A stretch of 64,000 bases of DNA from Streptomyces laurentii (GTDB taxonomy: Bacteria > Actinomycetota > Actinomycetes > Streptomycetales > Streptomycetaceae), in NCBI GenBank assembly GCA_002355495.1, contig AP017424.1, positions 4,591,501-4,655,500 of the forward strand. Reading direction: 5' to 3'. The translations under genes and the position numbers were made by a program. The notes below the pieces were generated by a model. It saw nothing but the letters and a program-made list of their open reading frames with translations. It did not search any database and had not been told where the DNA came from. This document shows positions 40,156 to 48,799 of the stretch, piece after piece (position 1 is the first letter of the stretch; each line of letters begins with the position of its first letter).

Positions 40156-40875
40156 TCAGGAATTCAAGTACGTCAACACGGCGAGGACCCGGCGGTGATC
40201 CCCGTCACTCGGCGACAGTCCCAGCTTCAGGAAGATGTTGCCGATGTGCTTTTCGACCGCGCCGTCGCTCACCACGAGCTGCTTCGCGATGGCCGAATTC
40301 GTGCGTCCCTCCGCCATCAGGCCGAGCACCTCGCGCTCGCGCGGGGTCAGCACCGCCAGCACGTCCTGCCGGCGGCTGCGGCCGAGCAGCTGCGCCACGA
40401 CCTCCGGGTCGAGGGCCGTCCCGCCCCGGGCCACCCGTACGACCGCGTCCACGAAATCGCGGACGTCGGCGACCCGGTCCTTCAGCAGATAGCCGACGCC
40501 CGTGCTGGACCCGGCCAGCAGCTCCGTCGCGTACCGCTCCTCCACGTACTGCGAGAACACCAGCACCCCGATCCCCGGGTAGTCCTGGCGCAGCCGCACC
40601 GCCGCCCGCACCCCCTCGTCGGTGTGGGTCGGCGGCATCCGCACGTCGGCCACGACGACGTCCGGCAGCTCGGCCCGGTCCGCGAGCGCGGCCACCGTCT
40701 TCAGCAGCTCCTCGGCGTCGCCGACCCCCGCGACCACCTCGTGGCCCAGGTCGGTGAGCAGGCGGGTCAGGCCCTCCCGGAGCAGTACCGAGTCCTCGGC
40801 GATGACGACCCGCACGCTGTCCGCGCCGCCGTTCGCCGCCGCACCGGCGCCCCCGCCCGTTCCCATCGGCCCCAT
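40156..40875 (-). CDS. LuxR/NarL-family response regulator beside nuo
   Basis: The 239-residue regulator begins with a Gly/Ala-rich tail and then a receiver domain: VRVVIAEDSVLLREGLTRLL, phospho-site VVVADVRMPPT, and GVGYLLKDRVADVRDFVDAV. The LuxR HTH is VLTPREREVLGLMAEGRTNSAIAKQLVVSDGAVEKHIGNIFLKLGL. Two paralogous histidine kinases lie upstream on the same strand, and all three might form one signalling unit. The nuo cluster starts divergently beyond them, so it is a candidate target. The kinase pairing is inferred from order only. Confidence 0.9.
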   Translation of the reverse strand: MGPMGTGGGAGAAANGGADSVRVVIAEDSVLLREGLTRLLTDLGHEVVAGVGDAEELLKTVAALADRAELPDVVVADVRMPPTHTDEGVRAAVRLRQDYPGIGVLVFSQYVEERYATELLAGSSTGVGYLLKDRVADVRDFVDAVVRVARGGTALDPEVVAQLLGRSRRQDVLAVLTPREREVLGLMAEGRTNSAIAKQLVVSDGAVEKHIGNIFLKLGLSPSDGDHRRVLAVLTYLNS

Positions 40876-41000
40876 GTCGTTTCGTCCCCTCAGGTCTTTC
40901 CCACTGCGTGCTGAGCGGTGTCCAGCATCGCAGGGGGAGGGACGCGGAGGGGACGGGGGAGGTTCAGGCGGGGGAGTTTCGGACGGGTCCGGCGGGCGCG

Positions 41001-41076
41001 GCGGAACCGGTGGGGTTCAGCGGCGCCGGTCGTGCTCGGCGGAACCGGTCGGGTTCGGCGGTGCCGGTCGTGCGCG
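41001..41076. repeat. 38-bp imperfect tandem repeat
   Basis: Two 38-bp units (41001-41038 and 41039-41076), both starting GCGGAACCGGT, differ at only a few positions. They lie between the response regulator and the first kinase gene. Confidence 0.8.
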
Positions 41077-41083
41077 GCCGTAC

Positions 41084-42373
41084 TCAGTCGCGCCAGGGGA
41101 GTTCGGCGGTGACCGTGGTCGGGCCGCCCGCCGGCGAGTCGACGGCGAGCACCCCGTCGACCGCGTCCAGCCGCTCCATCAGCCCGGCCAGCCCGCGCTC
41201 GCCGGCCGGGACCGCCCCGCCGACCCCGTCGTCCCGGACCTGGAGCATCAGCCGGTCGTCCGTCCGCCACACGTCCACCCAGGCGCGCTTGGCCCGCGCG
41301 TGCCGCGAGACGTTCTGGAGCAGCTCGGAGACCGTGAAGTAGGCGAGGCCCTCGATCGCGGCCGCCGGCCGGGCCGGCAGGTCCACGTCCACCGTCACGG
41401 GGACGGCGCAGCGGGCGGCCACCGCCGACAGGGCCGCGTCGAGTCCGCGGTCGGTGAGGACGGCCGGGTGGATGCCCCGGGCCAGGTCGCGCAGCTCCTG
41501 GAGGGCCAGCTTCACCTCGCCGTGCGCCTCGTCGACCATCGCGGCGGCGGTCAGCGGGTCGTCCACGATCCGGTCCTTCGCCAGCCCCAGGTCCATGGCG
41601 AGGGAGGTGAGCCGGGCCTGCGCGCCGTCGTGCAGCTCGCGCTCGATGCGGCGCAGGTCGGCGGCGGCGGTGTCGACGACCACGCCCCGGTCCGACTCCA
41701 GCTCCGTCACCCGCGAGGCGAGCAGCGACGGGCCGAGCAGCGTCGAGACCATCACCCCGTCGACCGCGACCAGACCCCGCAGCACCCACGGCGAGAGGAA
41801 GACGAGGCCGAGACCCACGGCGACGGTCACGCCGACCTCGAACGGGTTGTCGACGTAGACGCCGTGCGTCCCGTCCCCGAAGAGCTGGATGCCGTCCTGC
41901 CCCAGGTACACGGGGAACACCCACTTCCACAGCGGGTACGTGACCAGGCTCCACGACACCGACCACAGCGTCACCGTCATGACGAAGGTGAACACCGCCC
42001 ACGGGAAGTGCAGCAGGCAGTACAGCAGGTGCCGCCACGACGCCCCGCTCTTCAGCGTCGCGACCATCCACGCCATCGGGCTGTTTGTCCGGCCGCGGGC
42101 CGGCTCCGGCGCCCGTACGTGCAGATCCAGCAGCGTGCGCGCCCGCGTGCGCTCCAGCACGCCGATGCCCCGGCACGCGGCGAGCCCGGCGGCCAGGACC
42201 GGGATGCCGAGGAACGTGACGAGCAGCCCGGCACCGGTGGAGAGGAAGGTGACCGCGAGCACGAAGAAGGCGATGCTCAGCGGGAAGCCGGTCAGGACGT
42301 AGCCGACCGCACGCCACGTACGCCCCTCGAACGGGGCGCGGACGCCGGCGGGGAGAGAAGAGGAGACGGCCAT
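41084..42373 (-). CDS. Sensor histidine kinase, copy 1
   Basis: The 429-residue kinase has an N-terminal four- to five-helix membrane sensor (VGYVLTGFPLSIAFFVLAVTF, LLYCLLHFPWAVFTFVMTVT, VAVGLGLVFLSPWVL). A HisKA_3 box (DLRRIERELHDGAQARLTSLAMDLGLAKDRI, His in LHDGA) follows, then a HATPase_c with ELLQNVSRHARAK and RDDGVGG. The N-terminal domain resembles DUF1707-like or 'sensor' domains of Streptomyces kinases. The start is uncertain: ATG 42373 is used here, ATG 42415 is an alternative. A 108-nt stretch is identical with the second kinase gene. Confidence 0.88.
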   Translation of the reverse strand: MAVSSSLPAGVRAPFEGRTWRAVGYVLTGFPLSIAFFVLAVTFLSTGAGLLVTFLGIPVLAAGLAACRGIGVLERTRARTLLDLHVRAPEPARGRTNSPMAWMVATLKSGASWRHLLYCLLHFPWAVFTFVMTVTLWSVSWSLVTYPLWKWVFPVYLGQDGIQLFGDGTHGVYVDNPFEVGVTVAVGLGLVFLSPWVLRGLVAVDGVMVSTLLGPSLLASRVTELESDRGVVVDTAAADLRRIERELHDGAQARLTSLAMDLGLAKDRIVDDPLTAAAMVDEAHGEVKLALQELRDLARGIHPAVLTDRGLDAALSAVAARCAVPVTVDVDLPARPAAAIEGLAYFTVSELLQNVSRHARAKRAWVDVWRTDDRLMLQVRDDGVGGAVPAGERGLAGLMERLDAVDGVLAVDSPAGGPTTVTAELPWRD

Positions 42374-42604
42374 CGGGGATCCGTTTCTCGCGCTGCTGGA
42401 TGGTGACTCCACCATCCCGGTCGGGAGGGGGTCGGGGCCATGAGGCGGGTGGGCGTCTCGGGAGGGGGGTTATCCCCACCCGCGTACGAGGGGCGGGGCG
42501 CGCGCGGGCGTACGCCGGATACGCCGAAGTGGAACGGGCGCGGGGACGACGAAACCCCCGCCCGGTGAGGACCGGGCGGGGGCCGCCGAGCACACGAGAA
42601 GGCG

Positions 42605-43759
42605 TCAGGCGCGCGGGCGGTCGCGCCACGGGAGCTCGGCGGTCACCGTCGTCGGCCCGCCCTCCGGCGAGTTCACGGCGAACACCCCGTCGACCGCGTC
42701 CAGCCGCTCCGCGAGCCCCGCCATCCCCGTACCGCCGTCCAGCCGCGCCCCGCCGACCCCGTCGTCCCGGACCTGGAGCATCAGCCGGTCGTCCGTCCGC
42801 CACACGTCCACCCACGCCTGGCGGGCGCGCGAGTGCTTGGACACGTTCTGGAGCAGCTCCGAGACGGTGAAGTAGGCGATGCCCTCGATCGCGTCGGCCG
42901 GCCGGGCCGGCAGGTCCACGTCCACCGTCACGGGGACGGTGCAGCGCGCGGCGATCGCCGAGAGCGCCGCGTCGAGTCCGCGGTCGGTGAGGACGGCCGG
43001 GTGGATGCCCCGGGCCAGGTCGCGCAGCTCCTGGAGGGCCAGCTTCACCTCGCCGTGCGCCTCGTCGACCATCACGGCTGCCTTCTCCGGATCGTCGAGC
43101 AGCCGCTCCTTCGCGAGCCCGAGCCCCATCGCGAGCGCCACCAGCCGGGCCTGGGCGCCGTCGTGCAGATCCCGCTCGATGCGGCGCAGGTCGGCGGCGG
43201 CGGTGTCCACGACCACACCCCGGTCGGACTCCAGCTCCGCGATCCGCCGCTCCAGCTCGTCGGACGGCGACAGCAGCCCGCGCACCATCGACCGGTCGAT
43301 GTTCGCCATGCCGCGCACCAGGAACGGCAGCAGCGGCCACAGCACGAGCAGCGACACCACCGTCACCGCGAACGTCAGGATGCCCCACGGCAGCCGGACG
43401 AACAGATACAGCTGAGTCCGCCACGCCACCGGATCCGCGAGCTGCGCCCACAGCGCCCCGAGCAGACCGCCATGGTGCGGCAGCCGGCTCGGCTCGGCGA
43501 CCCGCACCCCGAGCAGCCCCCGCGCCCGGGCCCGCTCGGCCCGGCCCAGCACCCGTGCCCCGGAGAGGGCGAGCGCGAGCATCGGCGCCCCGATGATCGT
43601 CACGGACAGGCCGGCGCCGACCGAGACCGTCGCGACGGCGTACACGAACCCGACCAGCGCGTACGGGAGATTGCCGAGGAGGTGGGCGACCTCCTTCCAG
43701 GTGTGCCGGCCGTACGCGAGGCGCACGGGGGGAGGCGAGGTGTCGGTGTGCTCGGTCAT
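42605..43759 (-). CDS. Sensor histidine kinase, copy 2
   Basis: The 384-residue kinase has membrane helices in its first 190 residues (NLPYALVGFVYAVATVSVGAG, VTIIGAPMLALALS, FVRLPWGILTFAVTVVSLLVLW). The HisKA_3 box DLRRIERDLHDGAQARLVALAMGLGLAKERL is next, then HATPase_c (ELLQNVSKHSRAR, RDDGVGG, GMAGLAERLDAVDG). It is paralogous to copy 1. ATG 43759 is taken as the start; MAG at 43798 is another option, without a clear ribosome site. It is transcribed away from nuoA, sharing its promoter interval of about 145 bp. Confidence 0.88.
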   Translation of the reverse strand: MTEHTDTSPPPVRLAYGRHTWKEVAHLLGNLPYALVGFVYAVATVSVGAGLSVTIIGAPMLALALSGARVLGRAERARARGLLGVRVAEPSRLPHHGGLLGALWAQLADPVAWRTQLYLFVRLPWGILTFAVTVVSLLVLWPLLPFLVRGMANIDRSMVRGLLSPSDELERRIAELESDRGVVVDTAAADLRRIERDLHDGAQARLVALAMGLGLAKERLLDDPEKAAVMVDEAHGEVKLALQELRDLARGIHPAVLTDRGLDAALSAIAARCTVPVTVDVDLPARPADAIEGIAYFTVSELLQNVSKHSRARQAWVDVWRTDDRLMLQVRDDGVGGARLDGGTGMAGLAERLDAVDGVFAVNSPEGGPTTVTAELPWRDRPRA

Positions 43760-43903
43760 AAGACCCAAGCTTGCCTGCCGCGCGAGCCGTCCTGCCATGG
43801 GGGAGGTGGGCGGGAGCGAAGGGGGGCTATCCCCACCAGAACCCCTAGACTCAGCGTCCGTAGAAAAAAGGGCAGACACCGAGATCGAGGGGTGGACGCG
43901 GAC

Positions 43904-44286
43904 GTGTCAGGACCGACCGTCGTCGCGGCGGGCTACTTTCAGACGTACTCCGTCGTCGGGTTGCTGGCGGTGGTCGGCGTGCTCTTCGTCGCGATCGCGT
44001 TCGGCGCGAACCGTCTGCTGCGGCCCGTCGTACCGACCCCCGAGAAACTCCTCACCTACGAGTGCGGAGTCGACCCGGTGGGGGAGGGGTGGGCCCACAC
44101 GCAGGTCCGCTACTACGTCTACGCCTTCCTCTACGTGATCTTCGCCGTCGACTCGATCTTCCTCTTCCCGTGGGCGACGGTCTTCGCCGCGCCCGGATAC
44201 GGGGCGACGACCCTGGTGGAGATGTTCGTGTTCCTCGGCTTCCTCGCCGTCGGACTGCTCTACGCGTACAAGAAGGGCGTCCTGGC

Positions 44287-44296
<10 letters not shown>
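43904..44296 (+). CDS. nuoA: NADH-quinone oxidoreductase subunit A
   Basis: The 130-residue subunit has three hydrophobic helices (SVVGLLAVVGVLFVAIAFG, YAFLYVIFAVDSIFLFPWA, TLVEMFVFLGFLAVGLLYA) and the conserved cytoplasmic loop KLLTYECGVDPVGEGW. The first gene of a nuo cluster lacking D, E, F and G. GTG 43904 is the probable start (GAGGGG about 12 bp upstream); GTG 43892 is possible. It overlaps nuoB by 10 bp. NuoA anchors the membrane arm near the quinone site. Confidence 0.9.
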
Positions 44297-44933
<637 letters not shown>

Positions 44934-44937
<4 letters not shown>

Positions 44938-46217
44938 ACGGCTACGACGAGAACGCCTTCGACGCCCTGCCGGACTCGGTCACCGAGCTCTTCGGCGAGG
45001 AGGCCGCGGCCCAGCGCGGGTACGACCTGCTGACCGTCGACGTGCCGACCGGCTCGTGGATCGCCGCCCTGGAGATCGCCCGCGACAAGCTCGGCCTCAC
45101 CTTCTTCGACTGGCTGAGCGCCGTCGACGAACCGGGCGCGGGCTTCCGCGTCTGCGCGCACGTCGCCTCGGTCGGACCGGGCGGCGTCCGGCGCCTGCTG
45201 CTGCGGACGACGGTGCCGCACGAGGCGGCGTCGCTGCCGTCGGCCGTCGAGGTCTACGCGGGCGCGGCCTGGCACGAGCGCGAGACGTACGAGATGTTCG
45301 GGGTGACCTTCACCGATCACCCGCACCTGGTCCACCTGCTCCTTCCGGAGACCTTCGAGGGCCATCCGCTGCGCAAGGACTTCGTCCTCGCGGCACGCGT
45401 CGCCAAGGCGTGGCCCGGCGCGAAGGAGCCCGGCGAGTCCCACGACCCGAACGCCCCGAAGCGCCGTCAGATGCTACCGCCGGGCGTGCCCGACCCCAAC
45501 GAATGGGGTCCGCTGAAGGGCCAGCTCCCGCCCGCCCCGGCCCGCGCGGCGCGCGGCGCGGGCGCGGGGGCCGGTGCCGCCGGTGAACGGCCGGTGCGGC
45601 GTACCCGTACGGCCGGCGCCGGGTCGGCGAGCCAGCAGGGCGAGGGGGAGACCCCGGCCGTGGCCCCGCGGCGCGCGCGGAGCGCGAGCGAGGGCTCGGC
45701 GAGCCAGCAGGGTACGGAGACCCCCGCGGCGGGTCCGCGCCGGGCGCGCAGCGCGAGCGGCGGTTCGGCGAGCCAGCGGCCGGAACCGTCCGAGCCGACC
45801 ACTGCCGTCGAGCCGCCGGCGCCTCCGGCCGGTCCGCGCCGGAACCGGAGCGCGGGCGGCGGCTCCGCGAGCCAGCGACCGGAACCGACCGAGCAGCCCG
45901 CTGAGCCGCCCACCGAGGCAGAGTCCCCGGCGCCTCCGGCCGGTCCGCGCCGGAACCGGAGCGCGGGCGGCGGGTCCGCCAGTCAGCGCGAGGGCGGGAC
46001 CGCCGACGAGGGGGCACCGCAACCGGAGCCCGGACCCCGTACCCGTAGCGCGGACGCCCCCTGGCACCACGCCCGCCCGGCGTTCGACGAGGGCGCCGAG
46101 GCCCCCGAGAAGGCGCCCGGGAAGGCCGCCGAGCCGGACAGCGAAACCCCGCCCGAGACTCCGCCCGAGACCCCGCCCACCCCCGACACCGAATCCGACG
46201 GAGGCGATCCCGCGTGA
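44934..46217 (+). CDS. nuoC: NADH-quinone oxidoreductase subunit C with a long repetitive C-terminal tail
   Basis: The 427-residue protein has a normal 30-kDa domain in about residues 1-185. Its family signature is ERETYEMFGVTFTDHPHL then LLPETFEGHPLRKDF. Residues about 190-430 form an unusual, disordered tail with five copies of a RSAxGGSASQ-like unit (AGAGSASQQ, ASEGSASQQ, ASGGSASQR and AGGGSASQR twice) separated by Pro/Glu segments. Usual NuoC proteins are 180-220 residues. Starts at GTG 44934 inside nuoB. The acidic Pro-rich end suggests a linker or interaction tail. Confidence 0.9.
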
Positions 46218-47182
46218 CCGACGTACTCGACGTCGTCCTCCGCCTGCTCGCCGTCTTCGTCGCGTTCCTCGTCCTGCCGCTCGTCGTCGGACAGACGGAA
46301 CACAAGGTGATGGCCCACATGCAGGGCCGGCTCGGCCCCATGTACGCGGGCGGGTTCCACGGCTGGGCGCAGCTCGTCGCGGACGGGGTGAAGTTCGCGC
46401 AGAAGGAGGACATCGTCCCGGCCGACGCCGACCGGCGGGTGTTCCAGCTCGCGCCGGCCGTCGCCCTCCTCCCGTACCTCCTCGTCCTCCTCGCGATCCC
46501 GATCGGCCCCGGCGACGGCGCGGTCGGGGCGGTGATCGACGCGGGGATCTTCTTCGTGCTCGCGGTCATGGGCGTCGGTGTGCTCGGCAGCCTGATGGCC
46601 GGCTGGGCGTCGGCGAACAAGTACTCGCTGCTCGGCGCGCTCCGTACCGCCGCGCAGCTCCTCGCGTACGAACTGCCCATGCTCCTCGCCGCCGCGTCCG
46701 TCGCGATGGCGGCCGGGACGCTCTCGCTGCCCGGCATCCTCGACTCGTTCGAGTGGTGGTGGGTGCCCTGGCAGATCGTCGGCGCGCTCGTCTTCTTCGT
46801 CGCCGGGCTCGCCGAGCTGCAGCGCCCGCCGTTCGACATGCCGATCGCCGACTCGGAGATCATCTTCGGCGCGTACACCGAGTACACCGGGCTGCGCTTC
46901 GCGCTGTTCCTGCTCGCCGAGTACGCCGGCATCGTCGTCCTGTGCGGCCTGACCACCGTCCTCTTCCTCGGCGGCTGGCACGGCCCGTTCGGCGCCGACG
47001 GCCTCGGCTGGCTGTGGACCCTGCTCAAGACCGCCGTCCTGGCGTTCGTCGTGATCTGGCTGCGGGTCTCGTACCCCCGGCTGCGCGAGGACCAGCTCCA
47101 GAAGCTCGCCTGGACGACCCTCGTCCCGCTCGCGCTCGCGCAGATCGCGCTCACCGGCATCGTGAAGGTGGCGATCAGCTGA
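46214..47182 (+). CDS. nuoH: NADH-quinone oxidoreductase subunit H
   Basis: The 322-residue membrane subunit has eight helices and the ND1 signatures EHKVMAHMQGRLGPMYAGGFHGWAQLVADGVKF and FFVAGLAELQRPPFDMPIADSE. It sits at the junction with the peripheral arm, next to the quinone channel. It overlaps nuoC and nuoI at their ends and is part of one long transcript. Length is usual for the family (about 320-400, on the short side). Confidence 0.95.
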   Translation: MTDVLDVVLRLLAVFVAFLVLPLVVGQTEHKVMAHMQGRLGPMYAGGFHGWAQLVADGVKFAQKEDIVPADADRRVFQLAPAVALLPYLLVLLAIPIGPGDGAVGAVIDAGIFFVLAVMGVGVLGSLMAGWASANKYSLLGALRTAAQLLAYELPMLLAAASVAMAAGTLSLPGILDSFEWWWVPWQIVGALVFFVAGLAELQRPPFDMPIADSEIIFGAYTEYTGLRFALFLLAEYAGIVVLCGLTTVLFLGGWHGPFGADGLGWLWTLLKTAVLAFVVIWLRVSYPRLREDQLQKLAWTTLVPLALAQIALTGIVKVAIS

Positions 47183-47775
47183 TGGCACCCGTGTTCGGAT
47201 CCGGTCTGGCCAAGGGCCTCGCCGTCACCCTGCGCACCATGACGCGCAGGAGCGTCACCCTGCAGTACCCGGAGGCGCAGCCCGAGCTGCCGCCCCGCAC
47301 GCGCGGGGTGATCGCGCTGTTCGAGGAGAACTGCACGGTCTGCATGCTGTGCGCCCGCGAGTGCCCCGACTGGTGCATCTACATCGACTCCCACAAGGAG
47401 ACCGTGCCGCCGGCCGCCCCCGGCGGGCGCGAGCGCAGCCGCAACGTCCTCGACCGCTTCGCGATCGACTTCTCGCTCTGCATGTACTGCGGTATCTGCG
47501 TCGAGGTGTGCCCGTTCGACGCGCTGTTCTGGTCGCCCGAGTTCGAGTACGCGGAGACCGACATCCAGGAACTGACGCACGAGCGCGACAAGCTGCGCGA
47601 GTGGATGTGGACCGTCCCGGAGCCGCCCGCGCTCGACCCGCGCGCGGAGGAGCCGAAGGAGATCGCCGCGGCGCGCAAGGCCGCCGACAAGGCGGCGGCC
47701 CAGGCCCATGCGGCAGCCGAGGCCGAGGCAGCCGCCCAGGCCGAGGCCGCTCGGCGCGAGGAGGAGGGACAGTGA
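47182..47775 (+). CDS. nuoI: NADH-quinone oxidoreductase subunit I
   Basis: The 197-residue ferredoxin-like subunit carries two 4Fe-4S motifs: ENCTVCMLCARECPDWC (CxxCxxCxxxC) and LCMYCGICVEVCPFDALFW. These hold clusters N6a and N6b, conducting electrons to N2. The C-terminus has a charged helical tail rich in Ala/Glu, longer than usual. ATG 47182 overlaps nuoH by one base. In a truncated complex with no NADH module, ferredoxin could dock near this subunit. Confidence 0.95.
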   Translation: MAPVFGSGLAKGLAVTLRTMTRRSVTLQYPEAQPELPPRTRGVIALFEENCTVCMLCARECPDWCIYIDSHKETVPPAAPGGRERSRNVLDRFAIDFSLCMYCGICVEVCPFDALFWSPEFEYAETDIQELTHERDKLREWMWTVPEPPALDPRAEEPKEIAAARKAADKAAAQAHAAAEAEAAAQAEAARREEEGQ

Positions 47776-48407
47776 TCCTGGCCCGGACCCTCGCCGCTTC
47801 GGCCACCGCCCACGGCTTCCTTTCCCCCACCGGCGTCGAGGCCGTCTTCCTCCTCGTCGGCCTCGTCACCCTCGGCGCGGCCCTCGTCGCCGTCACCACC
47901 AAGCAGCTCGTGCACGCCGCGCTCTGGCTGGTCGTGGCGCTCGGCGGGCTCGCCGTCGAGTACCTGCTGCTGACCGCCGAGTTCATCGCCTGGGTGCAGG
48001 TGCTGATCTACGTCGGTTCGGTCGTCGTCCTCCTCCTCTTCGGGCTCATGCTCACCCGGGCCCCCGTCGGCCGCTCCCCGGACGCCGACTCGGGCAACCG
48101 GCCCGTCGCCGCCGCCGTGGCACTGGCCGCCGCGGCGGCGCTGGTGTGGGTGGTCGTGGACGCGTTCCGTACGACGTGGATCGGCCTCGACGGACCCGCG
48201 CAGGGCTCCGCCGAGGTGTCGGGCCGGTTCCTCTTCCGGCACTGGGTGCTGCCCTTCGAGGCGCTGTCCGTGCTGCTGCTCGCCGCGCTCGTCGGGGCGA
48301 TCGTCCTGTCCCGGAAGAAGTCTCCCGAAGACGACACCGACACCGAGGCCCCTGAGGAAACCGAGGACACCGACGAATCCGGCGAAGCCGCCGAGGAGAC
48401 CCGCTGA
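47772..48407 (+). CDS. nuoJ: NADH-quinone oxidoreductase subunit J
   Basis: The 211-residue membrane subunit (ND6 family) has five hydrophobic helices: AVFLLVGLVTLGAALVAVTTKQL, VHAALWLVVALGGLAVEYLLL, AEFIAWVQVLIYVGSVVVLLLFGLML and two later ones. The core signature of the family is EFIAWVQVLIYVGSVVVLLLF. A Glu/Asp-rich C-terminal tail (DDTDTEAPEETEDTDES) is an added disordered end. GTG 47772 is the start, overlapping nuoI by 4 bp. Confidence 0.92.
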   Translation: MILARTLAASATAHGFLSPTGVEAVFLLVGLVTLGAALVAVTTKQLVHAALWLVVALGGLAVEYLLLTAEFIAWVQVLIYVGSVVVLLLFGLMLTRAPVGRSPDADSGNRPVAAAVALAAAAALVWVVVDAFRTTWIGLDGPAQGSAEVSGRFLFRHWVLPFEALSVLLLAALVGAIVLSRKKSPEDDTDTEAPEETEDTDESGEAAEETR

Positions 48408-48799
48408 TGCATCTCGTCTACCCGGCCGTCCTCGCCGCCCTCCTCTTCTCCATCGGCCTGTACGGCGTCCTCGCCCGCCGCAACGCGATCCTCGTCCTGA
48501 TGTCCGTCGAGCTCATGCTCAACGCGGTCAACCTCAACCTGGTCGCCTTCGACGTCTGGCTCCGCGACACCCTGCACGCCGGCCAGGCGCTCACCCTCTT
48601 CGTCATCGCCATCGCCGCCGCCGAGATCGGCATCGGCCTCGCGATCGTCCTGATGGTCTACCGCAACCGCGGCACCGCTGACGTCGACCGGCTCCGCGAC
48701 ACCGCCGAGCGCCCCACCCCCGCGACGGGCTCCCCGTCCACCGACCCGTCGTCCGCCGACCCGTCGTCCACCGGCGAGAAGGCCGAGGCCACCGCGTGA
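48407..48799 (+). CDS. nuoK: NADH-quinone oxidoreductase subunit K
   Basis: The 130-residue ND4L-type subunit has three helices (VLAALLFSIGLYGVLARR, ILVLMSVELMLNAVNLNLVAF, LTLFVIAIAAAEIGIGLAIVLMVYR) with the conserved glutamates in SVELMLN and AAAEIGIG used in proton translocation. A Ser/Pro-rich C-terminal tail is disordered. It overlaps nuoJ by 1 bp and nuoL by 4 bp. Confidence 0.95.
   Translation: MHLVYPAVLAALLFSIGLYGVLARRNAILVLMSVELMLNAVNLNLVAFDVWLRDTLHAGQALTLFVIAIAAAEIGIGLAIVLMVYRNRGTADVDRLRDTAERPTPATGSPSTDPSSADPSSTGEKAEATA

Noticed and set aside
40890..43451. 853-codon minus-strand frame covering both kinases
   Set aside because: It is Arg/Gly/Ala-rich with no domains and lies over two well-defined kinase genes in another frame.
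45310..47709. 799-codon minus-strand frame over nuoC-nuoI
   Set aside because: Composition and lack of domains show a GC-driven antisense shadow of nuo genes.
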